A stretch of 64,000 nt of DNA, from positions 62,001 to 126,000 of the forward strand of contig WBMZ01009015.1 in assembly GCA_013400975.1 (NCBI GenBank), given 5' to 3'. Under the pieces are notes generated by a model that was not told where the DNA came from, searched no databases, and saw only the letters and a program-made list of their open reading frames with translations. Position numbers and translations under genes: made by a program. Positions 36,237-47,837 of the stretch are shown here, piece after piece. The stretch's first letter is position 1. Each line of letters opens with the position of its first letter. Origin of the DNA: Atrichornis clamosus (taxonomy: Eukaryota; Chordata; Aves; Passeriformes; Menuridae).

Positions 36237-39200
36237 CATGATTGGAAGAATCAGAGATGGAGTGTGGAAAGGACTGCGTGTCCCCCGTTGCTTTGAGCAC
36301 TCAGCAGATCCTGTGGTGTGTCTGCTTTATTACTGACAGAGCTCTCCCTTCTGTCGGCTTGTTTCCTAATTGCTGGTCTTGTAAACTGCTTGATTTATGG
36401 CTCTGTTCATCAGTTCTGGCCCTCGGGTATAACATGCTTTTCCTTCCAGGCTGGGAAGTGAATAACGAATTAACAGCCTGCCTTAGGTTCAATGAGAAGC
36501 TGAGCATTCAGGGATCTTTATTGGGCTGCACGTGCCAAATGGAACTGCTTGATTTTTACTTCCCATTCACGGAGGGTATTCAGCGAGTCCTTCCCCAGGG
36601 CAGCAGTGGCGCTGTGGCTGTGTGGTGCCTTTGAAGTGTCCCACAAGAGAATCCACCAAGGAATGGTTTCGCTGTTGGTTTGCACGGAGAGCTCAATCTG
36701 CTTCCTCACAGCTTGCTCTGAAGCTGGCGTTGTGTGCCATGCACGCTTGTCTCGGATAAACTCCCCTTCAGAACGGCCCAGGGATGAAGATGAAGTCAGA
36801 GAACAAATGGCCCTGCTGAGCTGGAGCTGTCCCCAGCAGCCATCAGCCAGCTCCTGGCTGTCACCCCTGTGTTCACCACTGAGAAGTGATTTCTCCTAAA
36901 CCCTGGAGAAGGGTCCCTACAGTCAGTGTAGTTTAAATCTCCACTGAGTGACCCGAGTAGCTCTGTTCCCACAGACCTTGATGACAGTCCAGTGCCTTCT
37001 ACACAGCTCTGATCCTCGTGGCTACGTGGTCACACCACCATGCACCACGTTTATGGAGCAGCCAGGCCTTGGAATGATAAGGTTTGTCCAGCCCAGGGTG
37101 GGAGTCCTTTGGATGCAGGGCATGGCTGTTCTCCTTGCCCAGTTCACAGGACTGTGGCCAGGAAGTCACATCATGTCCCTCCAGCAGCTCTGCACCCCCC
37201 AGACAGACTGCAGGGGACACGCTGTGAGAAGGAAATGCCTGTAAAACAGCTCCTTTGTGGAGGAAGAAAACTCTTGTAAAGAACAGTGGAACTGCTGTAG
37301 CACTGCAGGGGCTGTTCTGTGAGCACAGGTGCAAGCTCAGGGCCCGAGGGTCTCCAGCAGATAAAGTTTAAGCTGCTAAGTCCCTTCAGGACTTGACAGC
37401 TCTGCCCTCCTGCCCTCACCAGCCTCTCAGGATGCTGCTGCTGCCTCTGAGCTGCTTTGTGGCTGCGGTGGGTGAATCTGTTCTGCCTGGAAGGTGAGCT
37501 CAGGAAGATGGCTCAGTGCCCTCTGCACACTGCTGCAGGATTCACCTCGGCATCGTGAGGCTGCGAGTGAAGGACAGAGCTGCAAAGTCAAGTGTAGCAT
37601 TAATGTAAAGCTGCAGAACCCCAGGGGCCCTAAAAACCCACTTGGAGGGAGAGTTTTGACAAACCTGCTTAGTCCTGATCCAGCCCTCACTTGCCTGTGG
37701 GAGCTCAGCTGGATGGAGTCTCTTCCAAGGATCCTACAGTGGTGAGAGCTGCTGGTGTCTGGTTTTGCTCTTGGGGCACAGAGTAAAGCAAAGCAGAAGT
37801 AACATGCGAGGTACAGTGTTTCTTTCCTCATAGCAGTAGCAGCACATCTTCATTAGATGGTCACAGCCATCCTGTGTGCTCTGCCCCTGCTCTGCCTTCC
37901 CCTGAGGGGTGTGCAGGTGCAGACACTTGGGGAGCTTCTGAGGAGCAGGGAACGGTGCCTTGGAGCACCATGAGCTGGAAGCATCTGCCCAACCCAGGTC
38001 TGTCCCTGGGTGCAGCTGCCCCGAGCAGCCTGGATGCTTCCAGCTCTGGTATCGTCATCTTCAACTTCTTACAAGGCCCAAGAACCTGTCCAGCCCTTGG
38101 GAAGAGCTGGGCCCCCATGTGCATTTGCCATATCCATCATAATCCTTGATGTGACCTCTATTTTTATTTAAAATCCATGAATTCTCCCCTGGCTGCCTCC
38201 TTCCAACAATCCTAGCAGGCTGTAACAGGACTACAGGTCTTGGAGTGGAGAGCATGGAGAGGAGACAGCAAGGTTCTTCATGGGACATGAGCACCCACCC
38301 ACCATGGCTGTACTCATGTGATTCTTCCTGCCACGTAGTCCAGGATCCAGGAGCACGAGGACAGAGGATCAAAAGAGCATTTGTTTGCATTTCACACATC
38401 AAGAATACTAACTACTAATCACTGAACTAGTCTGCATCTATACTCAAAGTCCAGGTGTTATCACTTCCTGATAAAACACTTGAACTGCCTGTGGTTCATC
38501 ATGTGAGTGTGCTCACACCCTGCAGAACCTGTGCCACTGTTCCTAAACTGCATGGCAGGCAGGATGGCTCAGGAACAGTTAAGGCAGGAGGTTCAAGGTC
38601 CTGGCTGATCAGCCAGCCGAGATGGAAGGAGCAGTAGTCCAGGATCCATGCTGAGGGCAGGCAGAGGAGGTGCCTGCACCCTTTCCCTCCTTCCATGCTG
38701 AGGCTGGAGTAGTTTCTAAGCTTGGGTCCAAATCCCCTCCTCTCTGGGTGCTGCTGTGCCAGCCTCTACTCTGACCTGTTCCCACTGCTCACACTGCACC
38801 AGGGGCTGGAAATGGGATCAGAGGGAGATGCTTCTCTTTAAACTCTATATTCACATGGCAAGGTCCTCTCTTGTCACCTCTGACCTGTTCCTGCCTGGCT
38901 GCCAGTGTGGATCTGAGCAGCGCAGTGTTTCATCACCTTCCGGCCCATTGAGCAGGAGCCGTTCCCAGGCCTCTCGCTGTCCCTCCTCCAGAGCAGGAAT
39001 TGTCTCAGGCTGGCTGTAGCAGCATGTGCAGGAACGACTCCATCAGTGAGTAGTTCCCGTTGCCTGGATGCAGGTTATAAAAAAGACTGCTGCTAGGAAA
39101 GGGAAATCTTACAGCTGAAGGTGTGATAGATGAGCGTCTGTTCCATCCTTAGAATGTTATTTTCTTAAGTTACTGTATTGCAGCAAAAGGTTACGGCCCC

Positions 39201-39289
39201 TCTGCTGTTCCTGCAGCTCGGGAAGTAGCTCTGCTCTGTGTCTGTTCTGTGCAGGGCAGGGTCACACAGGGCTGTGTGAGGGCCCTGCT

Positions 39290-39400
39290 GACAACGCTCT
39301 CCTCGTGCCGAGCCCGGCCACGTCGGGATCTGACCTCCGGCGGGAGTCGGCTCCGCGGCTCCTGCCCTGGGTCACCACAGCTGCCCCGGGACACTCCCCC
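39290..39400. promoter_or_regulatory. Short CpG cluster
   Basis: By hand count about a dozen CpG dinucleotides fall within some 110 bases (for example CTCGTGCCGAGCCCGGCCAC and CTCCGGCGGGAGTCGG), against very few in the flanks. It is too short to meet usual CpG-island length rules. It could be a small unmethylated element or simply a local GC peak. Confidence 0.25.
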
Positions 39401-40662
39401 AGCAGGCACTTCTGGCCATGCAGTGCACTGGAGCTGCTGTTAAAGAATGCAGCTGGAGTGCTTTGGGGGTGAGCCCTAGGTTTGAAGCTCAGGAACAGTG
39501 CTGACTCTCAGAGAGCACAACCAGGACTGTGCCCTGGGCAGAAGAGGCCTCTGGACCTCATACCAGGTGGGCAAGGAGGCTCTTCCTGGCCGAGTGCCCT
39601 AAGAAATGTTTGGTGTTGGAGCTTTGGGACTGAGCTCACCAGACCCGTGTCCTCCTAGTGCAGAGAGCAGGCTGCACACAGCATTTTGGTGGCTCTCACC
39701 CACCAAACACCTTCGCCAGATGCTGTTCTCCACTTCTGAGCTTCATGGTGACCGAATTCAGCCTAGAGAGCTCTTGGGGTGAGGGAATAAAGGTTGTCAC
39801 TGCCTTCCTCATCAAGCTGCAGTCTCTGGAGACTTTGTGGGTCCAGGATCCCTGTGTTCTGTGGCTCCACTGGGTCATCTGGCAGTACAAGACGGCCCTA
39901 AAGAGCACAAAGTGAATCTCTCTAAAAATGGCCTTGGCTCAGGGATGTTTGACATAGGTCTGGATTGGGAGTGCTCACGAGGAGCAGGCTGGGCTGTGGT
40001 CTTCGAAAACCTCCAGAAACCATGGATGTGAAATGTGGGACACCAGCAGTATGCTGCTAATTCCTCCTGTGCGTTCCCAATCCATCCATCCCTCCCGTGG
40101 AGGGACAGGGAGGCAGAAGGGAAGTGCTCATGCACGTATAGGGTATGGAGAAGACAGCTCATGGTGGCTGAGCCGGATTAGGGAGTGCTGAGAGGCGCAC
40201 CCCAGCTGGCAGATGGCACAGGGGTGGTCCTTGGGAGTGGGCACGGCTGCACCTGGGCTCTGGTTTTCCTGCTTGTGTGTCCCACAGTGTGCTCTGCCCC
40301 CGGCCGCACTTGGAGCCTGCATCCCTTCTCCCTACCCACAGGATTGCTTGCAAGTTAGAGGGAGAATCTGGTAGCAGGTCCCACAAACATTTGGGTGCTT
40401 TCCAGATCTCTCCCACTCTCTGTAGCAGCTCTCAACTGGCTTGGAGTCAATGACACAGATTAACTCTGTCTTTCTCTCCTCCACAGGGCCCATCAGCTCC
40501 TGCTCTGCGCCCGGACTGGGATGGCCTTTATCAGGATACCTGCCAGGGGACAGGAAACTTCTCTGATGGATGCATTTTGAGTTCCCTTGAGCCGGGCTGG
40601 GGGTGCTGCACTCCTGAGCTTGCTCTGGACATCCCCCCTTCAGGTCCTTGGACAGCGCCACA

Positions 40663-40716
40663 CAGTCATGGAATTGTCCAGGTTGGAAAAGACCTTTAAA
40701 ATAATCAAGTCCAACT
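40663..40716 (-). mobile_element. CR1 LINE 3' scrap (about 54 bp)
   Basis: Antisense CR1 3' end: CAGTCATGGAATTGTCCAGG, TTGGAAAAGACCTTTAAAAT, AATCAAGTCCAAC. This is the extreme 3' end of the 'ttggaaaagacctttaagatcatcgagtccaacc' type, and the rest of the element is absent. Confidence 0.8.
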
Positions 40717-41998
40717 TCTTCTGTGCATGGAGAAGGGGCCCCAGGGAGAGCTGGTCAGCTTCAGACTGGTAAGGTGTGACTGACCCTCAGCTCAGACAGC
40801 ACTGGCTCCTTTTAGATCCAAGATTTGGTTCCTCAATCCAACCAACCCAGCTCTGGTTCTGTTTCCTGCTTGGAAGCAAAGGCAAAAGTTGTAGCCCAAG
40901 CTCCTGGGCTGGCAAGAGCTGTGCTGCCCACAGGGCTGGCTGGGGCCGTATCACCTCTCCTTCCTGACAAGTGTGGGCTGCACAGGGACACAGGGGATGG
41001 CCTGTGATGATCCCCTCTTTGGTGACCACCTGGCAGGTCCTCAGCAAAGCAGAGCTCCTTCCGCACTGGCATCGGGATGAAGAGTCCTGGCAAGGCAGGA
41101 GCAGGAAAAGGGAGGTGACTTTCCTCTCTGGTTGCTTTGTTTGTTGTTTAGGTGTTGGTGGAAGAAAGACTTTGCCAGCTACTTTAAGGAAGTCATTGTT
41201 TAGTTGAGGACTTATTTGTTCTTTGAGAAGAGGATTGTGTTTGCCTTGGGGGGACGTTGTGCAACGTCAGTTCCTTTTAATTAGTGCTGTTTCTTTGCCT
41301 TGGCTTCGTTTAGCCGGACAAGAAGATTCTGAAGGGAGAATTTAAGAAAAGACAGGGAGAGGCTAAAAACCCCACAAAACAAAGCTGACATGTGGGGCTG
41401 GGATTTGGGATTTGTGCTTCCAGCTTGTCCCTGATATACACCCACTTAGCAAGAAAAGCTTTTACCATAGGGGCTGAGGGTGTGCCTCCTTGCTTTCCCT
41501 CTATTCCTGACCTCTCCATCCACTTCAGGGATGAATGAGGGAAGCCTGTGTATCTCTGTGGTGGGGTTCAGGGCCATATGGAGATGAGCTGAATGCACAA
41601 TAGCCCATTTCCCAGGAGAAGGAGCCTGGACTAGCAGCCGTGTGGGCCCAGATGTCTGGGAGGGCTGTACCTCTTCCTCTTTTATGAGAGCACCTGGTCA
41701 TTTTCTTCCCGTCCTTCTGTCCTTGCGTGGAAAGATCTGGGTATCTGGGCAGGCTGCTGGGCAGAGGGATGTGTCATGTCACCAGCTTTGAGGGTATTTA
41801 GGCACCTGTTTGTCTGACTTTAGTGAAAATGAGGCATTAAAAGGGACAGAGAATCTGTCCTCCCCTCCCTTCGTATCCATCTTGTTTTCTATCCATTTTC
41901 CTCTCTCACAGCCTCATGGGGAGGGAGCAGGGGGAGGATTCCCCTCTGTCCTCCCTCCCGTGTGTCCAGGTTGCAGCTGTTGGAGGCTGGGGCAGTGT

Positions 41999-42310
41999 CG
42001 GGCCCCCTGAGCCGCGGCTGTGCCTCGTCACGACTTCTTCCCCCCGAGCTGGGAGGTGACAACAGCCGGGGAGCAGGGCCAGGCGCGCTGTGTGTCAGGG
42101 CAGGGCTTGCTTTTGTGCAGGCCATAAGGAAGCGAGGCCTCGTGGCACAAAGAGTTAAAAACGTCTCCATTAAGGCTCGGGGCTGCCCGGAGCTGTGCAG
42201 CCCCGTTTGCAGGCTGGCGCTGTGCTGGCAGCCGGCTGCCCTCGGAGCGGAGCTGGGTGCCTTCTGTCTCCTCCATTCTTCCCAGGACACCTCCCCGCTG
42301 TGCGGGGCTG
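41999..42310. promoter_or_regulatory. Borderline CpG island
   Basis: By hand count about 21 CpG dinucleotides in some 310 bases, with GC clearly over half (examples: GAGCCGCGGCTG, CCAGGCGCGCTG, CCTCGGAGCGGAG). The observed-to-expected ratio is near the usual 0.6 threshold. No TATA box, initiator or clear first exon is evident, and the open frames through it on both strands reflect the GC richness. Confidence 0.35.
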
Positions 42311-42449
42311 AGTGAGCTGGGGGTCACTCCCACTTCAAGCCGTGCTTGTCCCTTCCCTTTCCAGCTCCTTAAACAACAGAGGTGTTGAGGGAATTTATAC
42401 CTCTGCCTGGTAACAAGACAGATCAGCGAGACGCTGTCACGGTTTTGTG

Positions 42450-42660
42450 AGGGCTCCATAGATTTTTATTGCTTTTCAGTCCTTGGGTTCCCAACCTTCC
42501 TTTGGCTTGTAAATTGCCCACAAAATGCAGACACAGCTCCTATTCTGTGAGTCCCTTTGATGATTTTATTTATATCTCTGGCTTTGTCTTGTCTTTTATT
42601 ACAGGGAGACTGCAATTAATTATTATCCCATCAGCTTCTATTTAGCCTGACAGTACAATG
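42450..42660. promoter_or_regulatory. AT-rich block next to CpG-rich block, candidate conserved element
   Basis: It contains ATAGATTTTTATTGCTTTTC, TTGATGATTTTATTTATATC and TGCAATTAATTATTATCCCA. Composition switches abruptly from the CpG-rich segment just upstream. No repeat match is recognised. Confidence 0.25.
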
Positions 42661-43862
42661 CAGTGCACAGTGTCCAACTTTGCCCTGCCCCTGTGTGCAC
42701 GAGCAGGACACTATTCTGGGGAGGAATAAAGGCCTGGCAGCTTCAGAAAGGGACATGCTGCTAAAGGGCAGCTGAGAGGCTTCAATAGCACCAGCAGGGC
42801 ACAGTTGTGACAGAGCTAAAGTGACCAGACATCCCAATCCAGTTGTGATGCTCCTGATTTTATCTTCTCATCCGCAGCATAATTTAGGCTTTTGCTCTTT
42901 GGGTGTGTTTGAGCAGAGACAGGGCTCCTGTGTCTTTTTGCCATGTCTCTGATTAAGCAGATCTTTTCTTTTATTCATAAAATAGAGATTGCACCCGAAA
43001 GGTCTGTAAAACAGTAGGGAGACAGGAGGTGCACACACACGGGGAGAGATGAGCAGCCTGGAGCAATCATAGATCCAGGGAATGTTTGCCTGGGGAGTAG
43101 ATGGAAGGACCTGGGCGGGATTGGGCCAGGAGACCTGGTGATGATGCTCTGGCAAAGAGGGAGGGATGAATCTGTACAGGGAGGGAAGGAATGGATTTCA
43201 TGTACAACAAGGGATATTCAGCATAGGTGCTGGGAAAGTGGTAAGAACAGTAACGGTGTGAGCAGATCTCCTGGGCTGGAGAGGGAGAGTCTCTAGGGCT
43301 GCAGCTTCTTAGGAGCAGTCTGGATACATTTCTGGCCTGTTCCATGTATGTGTCAGAAAGAGGTGCTGCCAGGCACAAGCCTGAAATAATAATGACCAAA
43401 GACCTCAAGAACAAGCATCTGTTAGACAGGGAAATGTCTGATGGTAATTTCAGGGCTCATTTCCTATCCAGTCTTTGGTTTTGTACAGGGAATATCAGTT
43501 TTCTCCACTGGCCATCCTGTCACTAGAAAACCAGCCAAGCTGTTTTCACTCTTCGCTTTTATCTTCACATCTTGTGAGAAGATTTGTTTGCCCTACAAGG
43601 ATGGCACGGTGCTGATGCTGAGCAGTGCTGGTGATGAGATAAAGGTGTTTTGACAAGATCCAGGTGAGTGGAAGCTGCTGTTAAAGCAAATGTTTGTTCA
43701 CTCCACTCCTGCTTTTTTCTCTGGGTGTTTGATTTGTTCATTTACACCTGATCTTGGCAGCCTTGGCAGTGCAGCTCTTCCTCTGACCCACCCCAGACCA
43801 GCTCATGACAATGGAGCAGTCTCCAGGCCAGTGTCCTTATGAAGATTCCATGTGGTTCTTTG

Positions 43863-43983
43863 CTGGGATTAGCTCTGTTGGTCAGAGCATGGTGCTAATA
43901 AAGCCAAGATTGTGGGTTTGATCCCTGTATAGACTCGATGATCCTTGTGGCTCTTTTCCAACTGAGAACATTCTGGGATTCTG
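43863..43983 (+). mobile_element. tRNA-Ile-derived SINE with CR1-like tail (TguSINE1-like)
   Basis: The head (about 43863-43932) follows a tRNA-Ile(AAU) gene closely: TTAGCTCTGTTGGTCAGAGC (A box), ATGGTGCTAATAAAGCCAAG (anticodon arm with AAT) and GGGTTTGATCCC (B box). The acceptor stem does not pair and the anticodon stem has at least one mismatch, so this is not a working tRNA gene. The tail (about 43936-43983) reads GATGATCCTTGTGGCTCTTT, TCCAACTGAGAACATTCTGG, GATTCTG and resembles a CR1 3' end, matching roughly 37 of 47 positions of the CR1 copy ending at 32763. A tRNA-Ile head joined to a CR1 tail is the architecture of the TguSINE1 family described from zebra finch. That assignment is from memory of the family's layout, not from a database comparison. 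Confidence 0.85.
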
Positions 43984-45911
43984 AATTCCACACCAGCTCC
44001 TCCCCTGAGCAGTTCACTCCATGCTTCAGAGGAAGCTGGAAGATTGGGCTACCATGCCCCAAATTGCGAGGTGTTTCTCACTCCTGGCCTCCCTAGGTGA
44101 CATGTGCTCACTAGCCCACATGGTGCTTGGAGTTTTTCAGTCCAGGGGATGTGGCTGTGGGGCTCTGTGGGACAGGAAGGGCACATCTGGGCAGGGAGAA
44201 CAGGCACACCGAGCTGGCTCTGCCCCTGGCACGGCCGGAGCGGGAGAGCCGGGAACAGCAGGGCTGGGATGCTGAGCTGGCTGTAGGAAACAGGCTCGGG
44301 TTTAGGGGTGTCCTGAGTCACCTTCCTGAGGGAGCACGTTGGTGCAGCCCTGCTCCCAAGGGAACTGGGATGGCCTGGATCCCTGTCTTGTGGGAGAGCT
44401 GAGCTCAGCTCTGCCTTGCTTCAGGCCTCCCCGGTGCTCAGGCAGAGGTAAAGGCAAGAGCAGCAACTCCATGCCTGATTCCAGGTCTCCCACTCGAGTA
44501 CCTCGATTGGAAGTGAGCTCTTCCACCTCCATCCCAGCTGCATTTCTGCTGGATCTGTGATTGCTGGGATGAAATTGCAGCTGAATTCTGCCAGCTCTGA
44601 AGCCTGAACTAGGAGGGGTGGTCTTTACATCAGACATGTAATTACCTGTCTACGAAATTATGAACATGTACAAGGGAAAAAAGAGGGAAAAGCAAGATCT
44701 CTGTCAAACGGGAGAAAGGCTGTCATTTTCCCTGTCATTTTTTGGGTTGATTTCCTCCATTCACAGCAGTGCTTAATCCAGCTGGGAACCTGCTCCAGAG
44801 ATCATTCTGCCTGATGAGCTCCCTTGTCACTGCTGACCCTCAGATCTGTAAGGACACAGCACCTGATGTTTAAAAAGCCTGGAAAAATTGTCCAATCTGT
44901 GGCTTCTTAGAAGCAGGAAAAATCTATTTTCCTGCTTGAGAAGACCATCTTTTTGTGGTCACTGAACACTGAATGGCAGACAGAATGGCAGTACTACTTG
45001 TTAAATGCAAGTTACTTAATTCATTTTGGTGCTAATTACAGAGTACATGGTTGCTCCAGCGATCCTGTGTAATTAAGGAAAGGTTCCTGCAGCACTGTCA
45101 CGAATTTGATGGTGCTGATCCAGAAGAAACTCAGCTTTCCTGGTAGGGCACAGATTATGTGCTAATTAAGGGGTTACGTGGAGTGCCATGTGTGTCCTGT
45201 GCTTGGAGACAGCGTCTCCTCCTTTCCTAGAGATCCTTGGATTTGACCAAGGTCCCAACTTATCAAAGCCTCCGATAATTTTAAACATGTACTTAAAACC
45301 TTTTGAAGTCAGTAGTGCTTAAGGATGTGCATCAGCCTCAGTTCCACAGGGAATGTTGCTGGCTGGTCAGGGATGAATCCTCACTGGTACCTGTTGTTCC
45401 TCAAGGACACAACTCATCCCTTGATCCAACATAGCAGGTCTGAAATGCCTCAGTGACTGTCACACTTAACTTTATTTCTCATTAAGCACTTAAGAGCTTG
45501 AAAGGGTTTTTCTTCCCTGAGAAACTAAATGAGAGTTTATGTAGGAGGAAAAAATTATCATCTTTGGCTATATTATTTTACTGTGCCAACCAGTGGGAAG
45601 GCTCAACAGAGGATTATATAGTGGAAAAGGCCCAGTTTTCCAATGCTTTAATGACTGGACCTTTGTTCTACCTCTCAATTGTGACCATTTAATAACTACT
45701 TGACTGACTTTGCCCTCAGCACGATGTTGAATGTGGCTTCATTGGCTCTGAGAACAGGGTTGAAATTAAAAATGGAATGTCCTGATTGAGTTGGTAACAT
45801 AGATTACCCAAGAGCTGCCTGTGGAATGGGCCTTCCTGAGCATCCTTTGATACCAAAATGCTTCTCTAGACAAAGTCTAACTCACAGGTGTTTTGTGGTA
45901 AGTTCCCAAGT
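43984..45911. other. Unique sequence
   Basis: No gene or repeat is recognised. It is AT-richer from about 44640 to 45720, with several TTAATT and TAATTAAGG motifs (for example GTAATTAAGG near 45069 and GCTAATTAAGG near 45161). The longest open frame is 111 codons on the minus strand, without a domain. Confidence 0.5.
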
Positions 45912-46198
45912 CATGGAATCACGGAATGGTTTGGATTGGAAGGGACCCTAAAGCTCATCCAGTGCCACAGGGACACCTCCCACTCTCCCAGGGTGCTCCA
46001 ACCTGGCCTTGGACACTTCCAGGGATCCAGGGGCAGCCACAGCTGCTCTGGGCACCCTGTGCCAGGGCCTCCCCACCCTCACAGGGAAGGATTCCTTCCC
46101 AATATCCCATCTACCCCTGCCCTCTGGCAGTGGGAAGCCATTCCCCCTTGTCACTATCTGCCCATATAAAGAGTCTCTCTCCCTCCACTCCCAGCTTT
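45912..46198 (-). mobile_element. CR1 LINE 3' region (about 287 bp)
   Basis: Antisense CR1: CATGGAATCACGGAATGGTT, TGGATTGGAAGGGACCCTAA, 'CTCCAACCTGGCCTTGGACA', 'GCCACAGCTGCTCTGGGCAC', 'CCCTCACAGGGAAGGATTCC', 'CCCTGCCCTCTGGCAGTGGG', then 'CCTTGTCACTATCTGCCCAT'. The 3' end is at the low coordinate. A few bases usually present between 'CCAGTGCCAC' and 'AGGGACACCT' are missing. Confidence 0.93.
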
Positions 46199-46708
46199 AA
46201 ATCCTGTGTGAGGAATCTCAACTGAATGTTCAGCCAAGAGCAAAATGAAAGAAAAGTCTCTGCTTGAACTAAAAGAGTTGGCAGCAGATTTAGACATCTT
46301 TGTATGGTGGGCTCTGGGAAATACAGGAGTTTCTCTGTGCTCTGCACCGTCCAGAATTTAACCAAGTCAGGCTCGAGGTGGGAGGGGAAGCCAGCTCCAG
46401 GAGGAAGGTGATGTGCCTAAAGGTGGCACAAGAGGACAGGAGCAGAGCTGGAATTCCAGCCCAGGCCCCAGTGAGTGCCTGTGTGCTGTGCCAGCAGCAA
46501 TCCCTGCAGGCTGGGGCTGCTCCTGGGGTCTGGCAGCTGCATTCAGCTGTGGGCAGACCTTTATGGAAGGACATTTTTACCCACCATGGTGGAGAAAGGA
46601 ACTGTAAGAAACAATTTTGTGTGCCCTGAATAATTGAGGAAATCTTTCTTTCCAGAAAAACCCAAAGTAGTGAATTCCCCCAAAGCCATGTTTCCTTGGA
46701 GAAAGATC
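46199..46708. other. Unique sequence between two CR1 copies
   Basis: About 500 bp of ordinary composition. Open frames on both strands overlap and no repeat or gene is recognised. Confidence 0.5.
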
Positions 46709-47075
46709 TCACAGAGTCACAGAATCATTTGGGTTGGAAAAGCCCTAAGGACATCAACTCCAGCCATTCCCCCAGCAGTGCCAAGGCCACCACTGGTCAC
46801 ATCCCCAGGTGCCACATCCGCAGGGCTTTGTAATCCCTCCAAGAATGGGGACTTCTCCACTGCCCTGAGCACCCTGTGCCAGTGCTTAAAAACCCTTTCC
46901 ATGAAGAAATTTTCCCTAATATCCAACCAGACCCTCCCCTGGCACAGTGTGAGGCCATTTCTTCTCATCCTGTCCCTGTTCCCTGGGAGCAGAGCCCAGC
47001 CCCCCTGGCTGCCCCCTCCTGTCAGGGAGTTGTGGAGGGCCAGAAGGTCCCACCTGAGCCTCCTTTTCTCCTGGC
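46709..47075 (-). mobile_element. CR1 LINE 3' region, 'preceding-gap' type (about 367 bp)
   Basis: Antisense CR1 of the type beginning TCACAGAGTCACAGAATCAT and TTGGGTTGGAAAAGCCCTAA. It continues with 'CCCCCAGCAGTGCCAAGGCC', 'ACTTCTCCACTGCCCTGAGC', 'TTCCCTAATATCCAACCAGA', 'TTCTCATCCTGTCCCTGTTC' and 'GAAGGTCCCACCTGAGCCTC'. It is a different subfamily from the copy 510 bp upstream but has the same orientation. The plus-strand open frame of 151 codons here is repeat-derived. Confidence 0.93.
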
Positions 47076-47837
47076 ATCTCTCAAGATGATTGGAATGTTC
47101 ATCTGATCCACAGGTCCCAGCCAGGTAGTGAAGCAAGGGACAGGGAGGTTTCAGTTTGAGGGGAAGTCCTCATTTTTCTGAGGGAAGAAAACCAGGTTTT
47201 TCTGATGGTCTCCAAAACCAAATCCCTTGGAGCTGACTCTTCTGTCAGTCAGGGATAGGACAAGAAATAGTGGATTTGCATTGCAGTGGGAAAGACTGAG
47301 GTTACATGTCAGGAAATTCCTTTTTTGGGGAGGATAGTTTGGCCATGTAATAGCTTTTTTTTTAATTTTAAGGGGGTGTTTTTTAGTATTTTTATTAGAG
47401 GTGGAGGGCGATGGTGGGTCTGTGCTTGGAAGCTCCAAGGTGGATCTCGCTGTCCCTGCTTCTCTCTCTTGCCCAAGGTGCTTTGTCAGGCTCCATGGAG
47501 AATCAGATCAGATAAATCCTATTTTGAATGTCTTGTGCCAGGCTTAATTCCTGGTGCTGTGTCTCTCTCTGAAAGGAGTCAAGTGTCCTTGACTGGAGCT
47601 GCCCTCTCTGCAGTGATAATTCTTTTGTGCCTCCACCTGTTCTTGTACCCTCTGGCTCTCTTTTCATCTGGCCCATTCCCAAAACAACCCCAAAATGCCT
47701 GCTCTCCTTCCCAACAGAAATAATAGCAGGAGGCAGAGATTCCAGAGGAATGTTGTTCTTCTGAAATCTTCATTTACAGTTAGTTTGCAGCTGATTTTTT
47801 TCTTAGGAAGAATAAATTTGCTGTAATAGGAGTGAGT
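47076..47837. other. Unique sequence with a T-rich tract
   Basis: It contains a poly-T stretch near 47354-47400 and otherwise mixed composition. No gene or repeat is recognised. Confidence 0.5.

Larger units (their letters stand above)
32764..40662. other. Long unique stretch with a purine tract and a CpG cluster
   Basis: About 7.9 kb without a recognised repeat family. It includes a purine-rich tract (36146-36236) and a short CpG cluster near 39290-39400. A segment at about 36300-36600, with CCTAATTGCTGG, GATTTATGG, AACGAATTAACAGC and similar motifs, looks regulatory. No coding signal stands out; the larger open frames (156, 143 and 137 codons) have no domains. Confidence 0.48.
40717..43862. 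other. Unique stretch with a borderline CpG island
   Basis: No gene is recognised. The CpG-rich part at 41999-42310 is listed separately. It is followed at about 42450-42660 by an AT-rich part with TTGATGATTTTATTTATATC and GCAATTAATTATTATCCC, so a CpG-rich and an AT-rich block lie side by side. The perfect donor-like CAG/GTGAGT at about 43663 has no open frame before it. Confidence 0.48.

Noticed and set aside
43600..43670. Exon ending at the perfect CAG/GTGAGT donor near 43663
   Set aside because: All three frames have stops shortly before the donor and no matching acceptor was found.
43863..43935. Functional tRNA-Ile gene
   Set aside because: Promoter boxes and anticodon are present, but the acceptor stem does not pair, an anticodon-stem mismatch is present, and a CR1-like tail follows: it is a SINE head.
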